Made by a program: the position numbers and the translations under genes. A stretch of DNA of 64,000 nt. Origin: Lethocerus indicus. Its lineage: Eukaryota; Arthropoda; Insecta; Hemiptera; Belostomatidae. The DNA lies in NCBI GenBank assembly GCA_019843655.1, contig JACDQD010000006.1, positions 20,106,246 to 20,170,245 on the forward strand, read 5' to 3'. Shown here piece after piece: positions 50,601 through 61,600 of the stretch; positions within the stretch are counted from its first letter, which is position 1, and every line of letters starts with the position of its first letter. The notes beneath the pieces are model-generated. The model did not search any database, was not told where the DNA came from, and worked only from the letters and a program-made list of their open reading frames with translations.

Positions 50601-51991
50601 AGAATTCAAATAGAAGTTATTTCTTAATTTTGGAATTTAATGTAATAGTTTTGGTGTGTCTTGAACTTTTTAGTTAGTATGATAATTTTGTTTTTAGTTA
50701 CATGTTATAAAGGCCACATGACATCCAGTTTTTATATCAAGCATACAATTAGTGCAGATGGTAGGTACATTGCTAGTGGTTCAAGTGATGAAAAGGCCTA
50801 CATATGGTCAGTCTCTTGTCCTGAAAAACCTCTGATTGCTCTTAATGGCCATACTGCAGAAGTAACATGCATTGACTGGTGTTCAGAAGGTGAAATAAAG
50901 GTAAGCATATTACGTTGACATGGTATAATTTTATTTTGTAAACTAGTAAAAATTAATGAAATCACTAAAAAGTTATTATTTTCTGTATAGATGGCAACAT
51001 GTTCAGATGATGGTTCCTACAGAATATGGAGACTTCATCCAAAAGAATGTAACAATTTGGACCCTGATTTGAAAGGAAATGCTGTAGAGTGTGAGAGGTT
51101 TTGTGAAGCAGAGGTTGCTTCATATAAACGGAAAAAATCTAAGACTGTATTACTGCCAAAAACTTTAATAGGTAAATTTAATTATTTTATTTGTAGCTAT
51201 TTTATTATCAGCCATAGTTATAAGATCAAGTCTTAAATAGTAACTCAATTCATGTATACCTAACATTTCATTTTATTGGAATGTGGTTTTTATATTAAAT
51301 GAATACATTTTCATTTATTTGATTTATTTTGAGCTTACTTACAATATCTTTTGTGTACGGAAAGGTTTAAAAATATTTTGTACGATTCCTAGATGCTGAA
51401 GTTGGGTCCCTTATTCAAGAGGAAGTTAATAATGAAAATATCCCCATAACATCATCAAATTCAGGAACTGTGTGTAGTGCAAAACGACCTAGAATCTGTT
51501 CAGTTGATGATGAAGGTAAGATTTGATGTAAACAAAATATTTAGTGTTCATAAGAATGTTATCATAAAGGATCCTTGGGAGTGTAGAATACATATAACCA
51601 CTATTTCATTCATCATTTTCACGTTTATTTGTTTCAGTTATGTAATTTTATATTTATTTTTTCATTTATCTGTTTTTTATTTATCATTATAGTCTCTAGT
51701 CCAACATCACATTTACCCAACTATGTAATCGATGGAACTTCACCACATCAACACCGGTGCACTCCAGTCATAAAGCCTGGCAGTTCAAACTGGTTGACTG
51801 TTCTCAGAAAAAAAACACCTAATAGAACACAACCAATTTTAATGAGGAGAAGATCTGCCAATGGCCAATCTGTTACTAAAGGGAGTTTATTAAAGTTCTT
51901 CAAGGTAGCGGCCAAACAGTCCCAGAATAATATTTGTGATCAGCCCTTAGCCAGTCAAGTTATAAATGAAGAAACATCTTCCCTAATTTGA
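44645..51991 (+). CDS. DTL: DTL/CDT2, substrate receptor of CRL4
   Basis: Coding exons are 44645-44687, 45126-45356, 45965-46153, 46269-46388, 46751-46859, 50090-50295, 50698-50900, 50991-51171, 51393-51515 and 51693-51991. All are GT-AG and in phase, giving 567 aa (human about 730). A seven-blade-type WD40 propeller covers about residues 60-400 (GHNNAIFDLIW, HTRSVKTISCKP, NGHTAEVTCIDW). Two WDXR motifs, WDFR at 169-172 and WDLR at 236-239, fit DDB1 docking. After the propeller come a basic, low-complexity tail and a PIP-like TKGSLLKFF at about 530-538. CRL4-CDT2 ubiquitinates CDT1, SET8 and p21-type proteins bound to chromatin PCNA in S phase and after damage, which blocks re-replication. 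Intron 5 (46860-50089, about 3.2 kb) is far longer than the others and holds SGT1. Confidence 0.95.
47425..47495 (+). repeat. tRNA-derived SINE head in DTL intron 5
   Basis: Box A-like TGGCTGAGCAGTAG (47432-47445) and box B-like GGTTCAATTGC (47481-47491) lie 49 nt apart start to start, compatible with a tRNA having a longer variable arm. An intact cloverleaf is not evident. The element body probably continues to about 47,580, but its end is not defined. Confidence 0.5.
48625..48637 (+). promoter_or_regulatory. Heat shock element, three perfect units
   Basis: TTCTAGAACGTTC matches TTCnnGAAnnTTC exactly, the three-unit HSF-binding consensus, 263 nt before the SGT1 ATG. Another TTC follows directly. 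Confidence 0.65.
48708..48723 (+). promoter_or_regulatory. Heat shock element, second copy with one mismatch
   Basis: TTCTAGAACTTTGTTC gives TTCnnGAAnnTTG, two perfect units and a third with one mismatch, followed by TTC. It lies 71 nt downstream of the first element and about 177 nt before the SGT1 ATG. Confidence 0.5.
48900..49493 (+). CDS. Sgt1: SGT1 homologue (CS-SGS), nested and intronless
   Basis: A single uninterrupted frame of 197 aa on the same strand as DTL, entirely inside DTL intron 5. Residues about 20-105 are a CS domain (IRHDWYQTDRHVFLLILVKN, then YKVLPSKVEIKLAKADGQHW). About 115-197 is the SGS domain (WDKLVSEIEEDPQEGEDAL, SGGTELNTNWDAVKKE, then PPDGMEWKTWDQ at the C-terminus). 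The TPR domain of yeast, plant and vertebrate SGT1 is missing, as in fly SGT1. SGT1 is a co-chaperone that links HSP90 to SKP1-type and other clients for kinetochore and signalling complexes. The ATG at 48900 is the first in frame and the codons are intact. Loss of all introns plus a location in another gene suggests retroposition or a nested single-exon ancestor; I cannot tell which. Confidence 0.95.
   Translation: MCDSSTTQTQKTDDVKSNLNIRHDWYQTDRHVFLLILVKNCDPNGVKISYTTNQIDVSLSLDVCPTFSKVWHLAQEINPDQCAYKVLPSKVEIKLAKADGQHWSSLEKEQKPEKKMFGRNWDKLVSEIEEDPQEGEDALNSLFQKIYAEGSDEVKKAMTKSFLESGGTELNTNWDAVKKERVTIKPPDGMEWKTWDQ
49739..49748 (+). other. Poly(A) signals of SGT1
   Basis: Two overlapping AATAAA hexamers lie about 246 nt after the SGT1 stop. 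They imply premature ending of the nested transcript inside the DTL intron, while the DTL precursor must read through them. Confidence 0.65.
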
Positions 51992-52616
51992 ATCAATTTC
52001 AAAAGAAATTAAATTCACTTATTTTATCACACCAGAGAGATCATATACAGAGATATCTATAGTCACAAAATTTTGACAATCAGATATGTTTATGAATCTA
52101 TCTGACCTAGTTCCTTTATCATGTATATGCTAGTGTATATAAAAATATTGTGACAATTTTATTGGGTTGACTGAGAGTTCATTGTTATATTTTTATATTG
52201 TACATATTGTGTATAAATACATCATTCATTTTTCACATTTATTTTAGTTCCCGTAATATATCATTACGATTCGGACTTTTTATTAAACCCGTGGGCATGA
52301 AAAACGAACACTTACAAAATGTTTTCGTCGTAATTACCGAATACAAAACCGAGAAGACGACGCATGATCGGATTCATTCACTAGAGTAGTACCCAAGCAG
52401 GCGTGTTGCTCGGAGCGCGACATAAGTAACCTGCTTCTTTTAAGATGCGTTATCACGATAGGTTATAGCCTTTTAAAAGTTCCGAAACATAGTAACAACT
52501 ATCCAAAAGGATCGGTGTAGAAATCGCGAGCATCATTTAGCACCGGCGGCATTTTTCGTAGCGGCATAACCTCCGAGATGTCAGTTTACCTTATCAGCAG
52601 TTCGGCGTTTTCCTAA
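51992..52616. other. DTL 3' region and upstream region of the next gene
   Basis: The left part is AT-rich and must hold the DTL 3'UTR; ATTAAA occurs soon after the stop. From about 52,250 CpG becomes frequent and continues so to the window end. The right part is the probable promoter and 5'UTR of the gene starting at 52,617. No further exon is seen. Confidence 0.5.
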
Positions 52617-52788
52617 ATGGCGGGCTATACAACTTTACTAGTTATCGCCTCGGTTTGCACGGTTTGTTCCTTAACGGTCGGTAACTTTCTACTGTACCTC
52701 TGGTCGCCGGAAGACGAAACTTCCCTGGTCGAAGCCTGGCTCGACGAGCACGGTCTACATCACTATCATACTTTATTCAAAGATCTCG
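52617..52788 (+). CDS. First coding exon of an unidentified membrane protein with SAM-like segment
   Basis: ATG at 52617 sits in a good context (AAATGG) and encodes 57 codons plus one base up to a consensus donor G/GTGAGT. Residues 5-29 form a single hydrophobic segment (signal anchor or signal peptide), followed by an acidic SPEDETSLVEAWLDEHGL and HHYHTLFKDL. The latter resembles the first two helices of a SAM domain (pattern WLxxxGLxxYxxxFxxL). Codons here are GC-rich, unlike the genes to the left. No acceptor with a convincing continuation is found before 64,000, so the first intron would exceed 11 kb. I cannot name the gene, and a non-SAM reading of the helix is possible. Confidence 0.5.
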
Positions 52789-53571
52789 GTGAGTCCGTTT
52801 ATTTATTTGGTTTCCCCGTATATCATCGTCGGTAAACGTCGAATGGAAAAACTGTTCGATCGTTATCACCGTAGACCGATTTTATGCGCGTCTTACTCAA
52901 GATATAGTACAATCGTACTCGTATTTTTTTTTGTTTTTACTTCGAACAGAATCACAGGTCGTGTCTAGGTATTCTAAAAGTTGCTAAAATAACTGGGCAG
53001 ACTGGGCTTCGTGTTTGGCAAACAATCGTTAATGATATCGGAAGGGAGGAAAATACGACTAGTGTTCCTAACCTGAGGGTTCGCGGGGACAGGAGATTAA
53101 GTTTGTCGGAAGTGACCGGGCGGGAATGCGGTCGTCCGATATTTGGGATGGCGGCCGGTTAATGGGAGACCGGCCGGTGTCTGGTTAGCGAGGGGGGCCG
53201 GGGGTTAACATTAGAATCGATTGTGGGAGAGGGGGAGGACCCCACTTTTCGAGCTATTGTAACGCCTGCGCCGAGAGCCCTGCGGCATTTCCAGAAAGCC
53301 CCTCAGTGAAATTGAGTTTTCCGCGAGGGCCTAACCACCAGACCGCCGCCTCCACTACCCCCGGTCTCATGTCGAAATTGCCGTCTCTTTAGATTGACAC
53401 CGTTCGCTAAAAAAAAACCGCGCGCCGCTCTTTTTTTTCGGAGACATGACAATAAAATCGTGATATATTATGAAAGCAATAAATTTTTATAGAAAAACGC
53501 CCCGTCGCGAGGAATTTTTGTAGGGTCCAAATAAATTAGTACATCTAATTGAAGCCGTCCAATTTGTTGTG

Positions 53572-53604
53572 AAAGAGAGAGAGAGATAGATAGAGAGAGA
53601 GAGA
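53572..53604. repeat. (GA)n-rich microsatellite
   Basis: A run of GA dinucleotides interrupted by GATAGATA. GA runs of this type can bind GAGA factor in insects, but no promoter is evident here. Confidence 0.85.
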
Positions 53605-56600
53605 ATAAAAATGACCGAGGAGATATGTTCCATTGCTATGACGACGATGCGTTCCTCGGACAGTGAATCCTCAGGTATTTATTTGCTTTCTTCTGAAGCA
53701 CGCACGAATGCCGATTTTCAAATTTGATCGTAGTCTTACTCGAGCTTTCTGAAGAACCAGTATTTTAATGGAAAGCATGACACTCTGTTAATAACACACG
53801 TCTATAACTGAGTTTGCGAGAGTGATGCTGAATTAACCGCGGGTCCAGTTACCCGGTGGTCTCGCTTATAAATTCTTACCCATGTTTTTGTTTAAGGGTA
53901 CACCACTTCCTTAATGGATAGAATTAGACTCAAAAGCAATTTAGGCATATTTCGTTGTTTATTTTTATTATAATAACATTTCCGGGAAGCTGGATTAAAT
54001 ATTTTTATTAATAACGAGTTCATTGCAAAGGTTAAAATACGGTTTGAGCTTTCAATTGTCCACCGCTGGATTGATAATATCAACTTTTATTACGTTTATG
54101 GATTATTCGTAATATTTTTGCAATTTCTTACTGTCGGGAAAGCTCAACAGAATAAAAATGTTGCTTCTCGAAAGTAGTATTTCGTTTAAAATTTTATATA
54201 ATTTTAAGTGTTTGGAAACGCTTAATTATGCTTATTAATGTTAGCTTGTGGAAACATCAACGCCGTTGCTGTCATTGGGTCAGAAGTCCGGTAAAAGGAT
54301 AATAGTTTGAATGTTATAATTGGTTGCTTATTTTGATATCTGCAGCCGGATAGTAGCATGAAACACGTAGATACATATAGAATAGGTGAAGATATCAATA
54401 CAAGATTCGTATTCGGTCTAATTTTTCCACTCAAAATTATTCTATTAATCATAAACACTAAACAATGAATAATAAAAATTAGCGATATAATAGTAACGTT
54501 TATTGCCACTTAGCAATCGTTAGTGGTCGCAAGAACCGTTATCAATTCATTGTACAATCTTCTTGCCAAATACACTCTGCTTGTCCTGGCGCGTTAGATT
54601 AATGCAAACATTAGACAGATATTATTTCTTTCAGGATTTTCGATATACGTATTGTTCAATGCAGTGTTACAATGTTTTTTCGGTTAAAAATACCGTATTA
54701 TTAAGTGACTGGGAGTGGAATATGCTGTTTCAGTGCGAAAGTATATACTTAATACGGTTCTTTGATAAAACGGTACTCGTAGAAGAATAAACAAGAAAGC
54801 GTCAATCGTTGGGAAGTATCTCCTATTCACTCTGGGGATGAACTTGTCGGTAAACGTTTTTTTGAAATCCGCCATCTGTTGGTTTTGGAATACTAACAGA
54901 ATTATTTAAAAGCAATGGAAACATCGGACTTTGTAAAAAAAATTGTTGTTTCTCCTAATCAACGTATCCGCTTGTCCAGTTAATCGGCTGATACAATAAT
55001 CATGAATTTGATAGGATTTAATATTCGTGAAATTTTGACAGCTATCGCCGTCAAGAAGTGACCGTCGAACGCTTATCAATAACAGTCTGTAATACTCTCC
55101 TGGTGGGGCCTGTAAGGAAACGAGTCGAATGTGTGTAACTAAATAACTGTGTCCAAATTCGTAAGCAATCAGCAATATCAATCGAGCATTGAAGATTAGG
55201 GCAGTGCAATTTGCCCGAGTACCACGTGTGTTTTTCTATTGCCGTTGTCGAACTGCAAGTTAGAAACTGGTTTGGACCTAGGCTAAAGAAAAAAAATTAG
55301 GGGGAACTGAGAATGATGTCTTTCCCCGAACCTGTCTATATTCGCGAAAAATTGTAGAAAAAGTATTTATAGAATACGTTCTGAAGTAAAATCGTCCTTA
55401 CTAATTTATTTTGTGGCGTTACCCCGCGTGTAGTGCCTGGTATTCAGCATACCGATACTCGTTCAATCCTCCGTGCCTCCTCGTACCGGCCGGAAAAATC
55501 TTCCCGCTCCCGGAAAATCCAGTCGATAAGCCATATAGTTTTCTCTTAACTGTGTTATAGTGATGTCCGATTCGGCCACATCAATAGGCTCGTTTGAATT
55601 CCGCCTCAGTTACCGCTGGAGCACTCCACAAAACCGGACTCTGTAATCTCCGGATTCCTGCTTGTTTCGGATAATGGGAAGCGCCTGCCGTCGGGGGGGC
55701 ATCGTTAAATCCCGGACGAAATTGGTCCGCCGGCGATTTTTCTCTGAAAAGGGCGTGAAAAATGAGCGTCGGGGAAATTGCGGCCTTCCATTTATCCAGT
55801 TCAAAGACCCCTCTCCTGGGAGCCATTCCGGGATTCGGTGGTTGCATAAGAATCTGAGTTATAACAGCTATTCTGTCCGCTACGAACAGTACTCTTCCAC
55901 TAGTCATCACGCCGTAATGCATTTAATTAAATTTTGTTTGTTAAAATATTTATGGTTCTGCGTACTGCTCGTTTGATTTAGCATAATATCACTAGGTCTA
56001 TTATTTAATAATAAACATTCTGTAGTGTAGTCTGTACCTTCATTGTTTGACGTGAGAAAAAATTACTGCGATAGAGCAATCACGGGGAAAAATGAAGCGG
56101 AACAATAATGCACAGTCCTTACATTTTTTATTGACTAATTGCCCTTGAAAGGGTGGAATTGTACTGATTTCCAGCATTCGTGTTTGAACTTCATTAAGAT
56201 TATCACGCCAGTTATTTTGGCCACGCTCAACTGGTGACTCGGATTGATTTTCAACCGACTATAATGAACTATAATTGTAAGAAAATTAAGGAACTCTGTA
56301 GTTCCTTAGGAGTAAGTACGCAGTAATGAAATATTACCAATAATAATGACTTATTACCAATAACGATAGGTATAATAATGTTATAAAAACTAATAATAAA
56401 GTGTGTTCTGTCTGTGTTGTATGTTACGTGAGATGGCAAAATATTATTCATTCGTATCTCATTCATTTTCACCGGTATTAACAATTTTTAAATAAAGTTG
56501 TGCATCAATGAAGCAAATATCAAAATCGAATTATCTGATAAGGTTCAATAGAACAGATTATAAAAATTCATTTTTTGTATTTTTTTTCTACTGGGATAAC

Positions 56601-58629
56601 CAAAAATATAATTTGCTTAATATTGTTTATAAATCGGTTTGGAAAGTGTAAATTTGAATATTTTTTCTCCGCCATTTTCGATTGACACCAAAAAAATTGA
56701 CTGAAAAAATTGATTGAATTTTTAACAGACATTTATTTTTCTCTTTTTTTAACTGACAGATTATTTCCATATCAGTAATGACATCTTAATCATCCTATTA
56801 ATTAAACCTAAACGAACTTCTAGCATATTTTTGCGAGATAATCCCCTCCGTTGTGTTATCTTTAACCTCTAAATTTTTATTCGAGTCATTTAGGGATAGT
56901 CCGAAGAAGAAATTGCACTAGATTGGCAGTTACTTTTTCAAAATGAGTTTAGATAATATTTTACTGATTTATTGTTAGCATAAAATAAGAAAACGCTATG
57001 CATTTATAAAAAGCCCCATGCTTCTTAAAGCGATTTCAAGGGTTCATTCTCTTATGAACCCTACTCCCTTTCCTCGTTCCAACCTAATTGTGCATTTAAT
57101 CGTAGTGTAACGTTTTAAATAACTTATTTAAATTCCAATTGCTGAAGTGTATTTTACCGCCGTTGCAGAAATTATTCAATTGTGAAGATTCAATTTCTGG
57201 TATCCTCTGTGAACACTAACCCCGTGAACTTTCACAGAAGCTGACTGCATCGGGCGCCTTAAGTATTAATTTGAGCGGAATCCCCCTACTGGCGGGGATC
57301 AAAGATTTTTTCCATCCGCCGGTATTGAAATAAGGGAAGAAAACTCGTCGGTTAATTAGATTACGAATACACCGGGCGTATTTAATAATGCAACCCGGTA
57401 GGGAGGAGGAGGGTTCATTCTCTTAGACTTCATCCGACGTGGGAGGTTTTTTCTTTTCATTCCCCTCAACAAGCCGGTTTTCATTATTTACCCAGTATGC
57501 TGTTTTCTGCTGGTCTGCTGGTTTCCACCTATTCTACGGATTCAGACACGTACCGCATCCGACTATCCAATTTCGCCTTGGTGTCAAATCTTCTTTCTGG
57601 GAAAATGACGTTTCAATTTTTGACTGACTCGCTGTCTGTAACTATCGCTTCTATTATTCAAAGGCGGATAATATGTATAGCTAGTTCGTAAGCGGGTGTG
57701 AACAATTAATTCCACCATTATTATTATCGCATTATCCTTAGTCCCAAAAACATAGAAAGTGGAATCTTCGTTGATGCAGGAGAAATACGGCGCCATAAAA
57801 ATGACGACGCCATAGACGAGAAAATAATATGATATCGCCACTCTCTCAATTTTCTATCTCCACTCGTTTATTTGGACCGAACTAGACCGCTTATATGGAA
57901 AGTAGGTTGCGGCGCATCAGGTTCATACATCAATCTTTGAAGAATGTTAATGAATAATAGTCGAATAATGACCTGAAAGAAACAATCTCCGAGTCAGTGC
58001 AAATTTTGCGTTGTGATGCAGTTTGTTATTCCATGTTCGTACTATGTTGGTACTCTACATATCAGTGACTACCCGATACAGAAGGAATTCTTTACCTTTT
58101 TTCTACCAATATTAACTAATTATAAACTATTTACGCATCGTTACACTGTTACCTGTATCGGTTAACCTAAATTAAAGTGTATCAAAAATGCCGTAGCAAA
58201 AGCAAAAGTGTAATATTTAAAATCCTTATGAGAATAATTCCCATCGTGAAAAAAATGTCCTCGAGTTTCAGGTAACCGCGCTCGCTCTTTCTAGTCTAAC
58301 GATTTCAGCCAAGGTCAACTTAGGTTCTTATGACCCAGTAACGTTTTAAATTAGACCTTTTTGTCGATTTGGCATTAATTTTTCAAACAATTATGTATTG
58401 ATCGATCATTTTATTTTATCCCAATTGTCAGACTTAATAAGTCCAATAGGTTTTTTAAGATCCAGTAATTATCAGTGCTAGTTTTAAAGAACGTAAATTT
58501 TGCGGCCTGAATTATTTCAATTTACAAAGATTTTTTTTGTATCATGTCCAAGAAACAGGGCGACAATGTTAGGAAATGTCATGAAAAATTCTGTTCATCC
58601 TATCGTGGGGCGTATTTCGGCCGCATCAC

Positions 58630-58632
<3 letters not shown>

Positions 58633-58666
<34 letters not shown>
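58633..58666. repeat. (TA)n microsatellite
   Basis: Seventeen uninterrupted TA units in presumed intronic DNA. Confidence 0.95.
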
Positions 58667-58670
<4 letters not shown>

Positions 58671-61600
58671 TTCCATATTTTAATCTTATTACCACTGGGT
58701 ATAAATAATCCAAATATTTCCTGTATTAACACTGCGCTAGTTTCTGGGTGTCTGATGTTACTAAGGTTTCATTTTCCCTTTAAGATACCTGTTAGGGTGT
58801 CCGCAGGGGTTTGGAATATCATCGCTCTCTTGGGGTATCCTATTTCCACCCGTTGATTTCCGGTATTCTCGACCGGTTTCGGCTATTCAGCGTCGTCGAT
58901 AGCATTTAGTCAGGAAAATATTGTAGTGCTTTAAAGACAGCACATTGTTTAATTGTCTATACTATCTTTTATTATTCTTTATTATTTTAAAGTTTAGTTT
59001 CGTCCATTCATGAAACACGAATCTTCTAATTTATTGCTGACTTCTTACTACTTAATTTGCGGCGTATATTCAGTGCCGTGTAGGTTGACGGACTTTTGAA
59101 TGCCCACTTGTGGAGGGGTAACTGGTCGCCAGAAAATGTCACAGGGATGAAAGCATTTGACCGAGCCGGAGCTAAGCTGTATTGTGGGCCCAGTGGAAAT
59201 CCGTGTGGGAAAAAGTTAAGTGGCTGTTGTCCCTTTCTCGAAGAACAATCGGCGGTGTGGAGGCGCTGGCGGGAAAATGGCGTTTCGCCTCTCGACAGTG
59301 TCCTCTGGCAATTGTTATCGCTTCTGAGCCACTCGAAACAATGTCTCTCTGGGCCTCTCTTTTTAATGAACGCCGCGACAAAAAGGCCGGCCGACGGCGG
59401 CCCCGGCCGGGAGGGCGCCCTCAGCTTCCGCACACAACAAAGGAGGGCCAGAAAGTTACCGCTTGTAAACTCCCCCCCTCTACGGTTTTTCTCTTATCTC
59501 GAGCAGTTAAAAACCCCCGATTAAGACTATCAACGGTATCGCTAAACGAGGTAAAGTAAAGTCCCCGAACGCTATTCCGAGGGGAAAATTGCTAGAAATT
59601 ACTCACTTCAAAGGAAAAACGATGTCCCCCACTATTTTGTTATTTCCCTTCACAATTACCTAAAATTAGTAGTAGCAGTAATAGTGCTAGCTAGGCTCGA
59701 ACCATCGTACGGTAACGGGTAAATTTACAAATCCTCACTAAATTACTGACGGAATCCCCCTGATGACGGTCCGAGTGATTCTCAGTCGGGAATGTTCGGG
59801 GAGTGTATATTAGTCACGCTGAAATAATGCCAATTGCCGAAGGGCGTCCTGTCAGCAGTACGCTGCCATTGCGGTAGCTTGTTAATCTATCGGTTCTATA
59901 TCTTAGCTACGATATTGTTACGTATACTGTCGGCGAGAGAAGCCAAAAGTGGCCTATCCACTGGGCAATCGAGAGTCAGAAAGTGATGGAAATCGCAGTA
60001 TATTTTATAGTTTTAAAGGTAGACTTATTGAGTACGTAAATTTTTATTAATAATCAAACCGACTTGCTAACAACTAACAACTTGAGTCTGTTAACGCTGT
60101 AGTGAATTACGCCATTCAACTATATCCAGTCCGACACCAGGTTAAAAACATATTAGACACATTTTATGGGCTCCTAATGCTATTACCGAAAGTTAATGCA
60201 GTCGATATATTGAAGAACTGGGACTGAAAGCTTTTTTAAACGATTATATTTTCCGAGAATAAAATGTCGTTACCAAGTGCCGTGGCTTCGTATATGGGAC
60301 GATACAATATCCGGTAAAACAAGGAGATATAATTTATATAGTGTATTTTCGTGTAACATTAAAAGGGTGCGTTGTTTCGGTGCAATATCAGTACGGATAA
60401 TAAACGCCGTCGTCCGGCTTTTGCCTCGATGGCAATTCGTTATCCGACTCGGCGAAATTATCGAGTCCTCCTTTAATTGCCTCAAACTTTAAGCGCTCTC
60501 CGCGAAGATTCTAATTACATCCAAAACAGTAAATTTTACTAATAGCGTTTTAAACCCAATCTCATAATATGTTGGGGTCATATCGACCCTACGTGTTTGA
60601 AACAGTGCTGCATAACTTAGCTTCAAGTTCGATGTCTTCTTTTCATTAATGTTTTATTAAAATAAAAGTGGCCTTTTTACTCTTAAGGAAACCATAAGAT
60701 GATTAATGTGACAAATTTACTTCCATTTTAGGTTGTATATTGCAGGTCTGAATAATGTACTCCGGTCATTTTGTTCCGCAGTGCATTATTAAACTTAGTC
60801 TATTTCCACCGTTTCATCCATTTCGCCCAAAGGGCAAGTCATTTTAAATCTTTAAGGTCGCCAAGTAGCAATAAACTGGTTTTTATTGGCCCATTCTTCC
60901 GCTTCACAGTTAAACACACCCCTTGCGATTTCTTTATTGCCTCTTACTTAACCTAGTAAACAAGAAAATAGGTACCGTCCATGTTGTGTCGGTCGGTTTC
61001 TCCTTCCAGTGACGGGGGCACTTATCAGTATTGATGATTGCTATACTCACTTCTCGGATAAATGCAAGTTCGATATTTAGGCTTTGTTTGTAACCTTCGT
61101 CTGATTATTATTAAACGTTTCGAATACTGGAGCATCTAAAATTGGAGTTCGATTTTCAATTTTCAGCCCCACGTCGTAATGCATACGGGAGCATAACTAG
61201 GAAGATTGCATTTCCCGAGCTGCGCATATTGTTCCAATAACTCCACGATCCGGTCTAAAACGAGATTCACCCTCCGCCAATATTCCAGATATTCTTGCCG
61301 AACCGAATCCACTTTAGTACCGTCCGAGATATCTTACTGCGAAAATGCAGCGTCCAACATGCCCGCGTAGATCGTATTTGGGATGATGCCATCTCCGTCG
61401 TTTCTTTACAACGAAACATATATTGTCAGTAATGGGACCTCTGTAAAATTAAATTACTGACATAATACGATGAATCCAATATTTTTATTCGATTTAGAAC
61501 GTTTTAAATCGACCAGAGTATCGAACTTTATATTTATTTAACACAATATATATCTCTCGTAGTTGCTTGGTGTGAAACAATTCACACCATAAATTCCAAT

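Noticed and set aside
52198..52389. 63-codon plus-strand frame just before the SAM-like gene
   Set aside because: Part of it reads like protein, but it lies in the presumed promoter, has no family match and no splice partner.
59643..59760. Box B-like GGTTCGAGCC on the minus strand with a weak box A-like stretch about 42 nt before it
   Set aside because: The spacing is right, but box A is poor and neither acceptor nor anticodon stems form, so chance is the likelier explanation.
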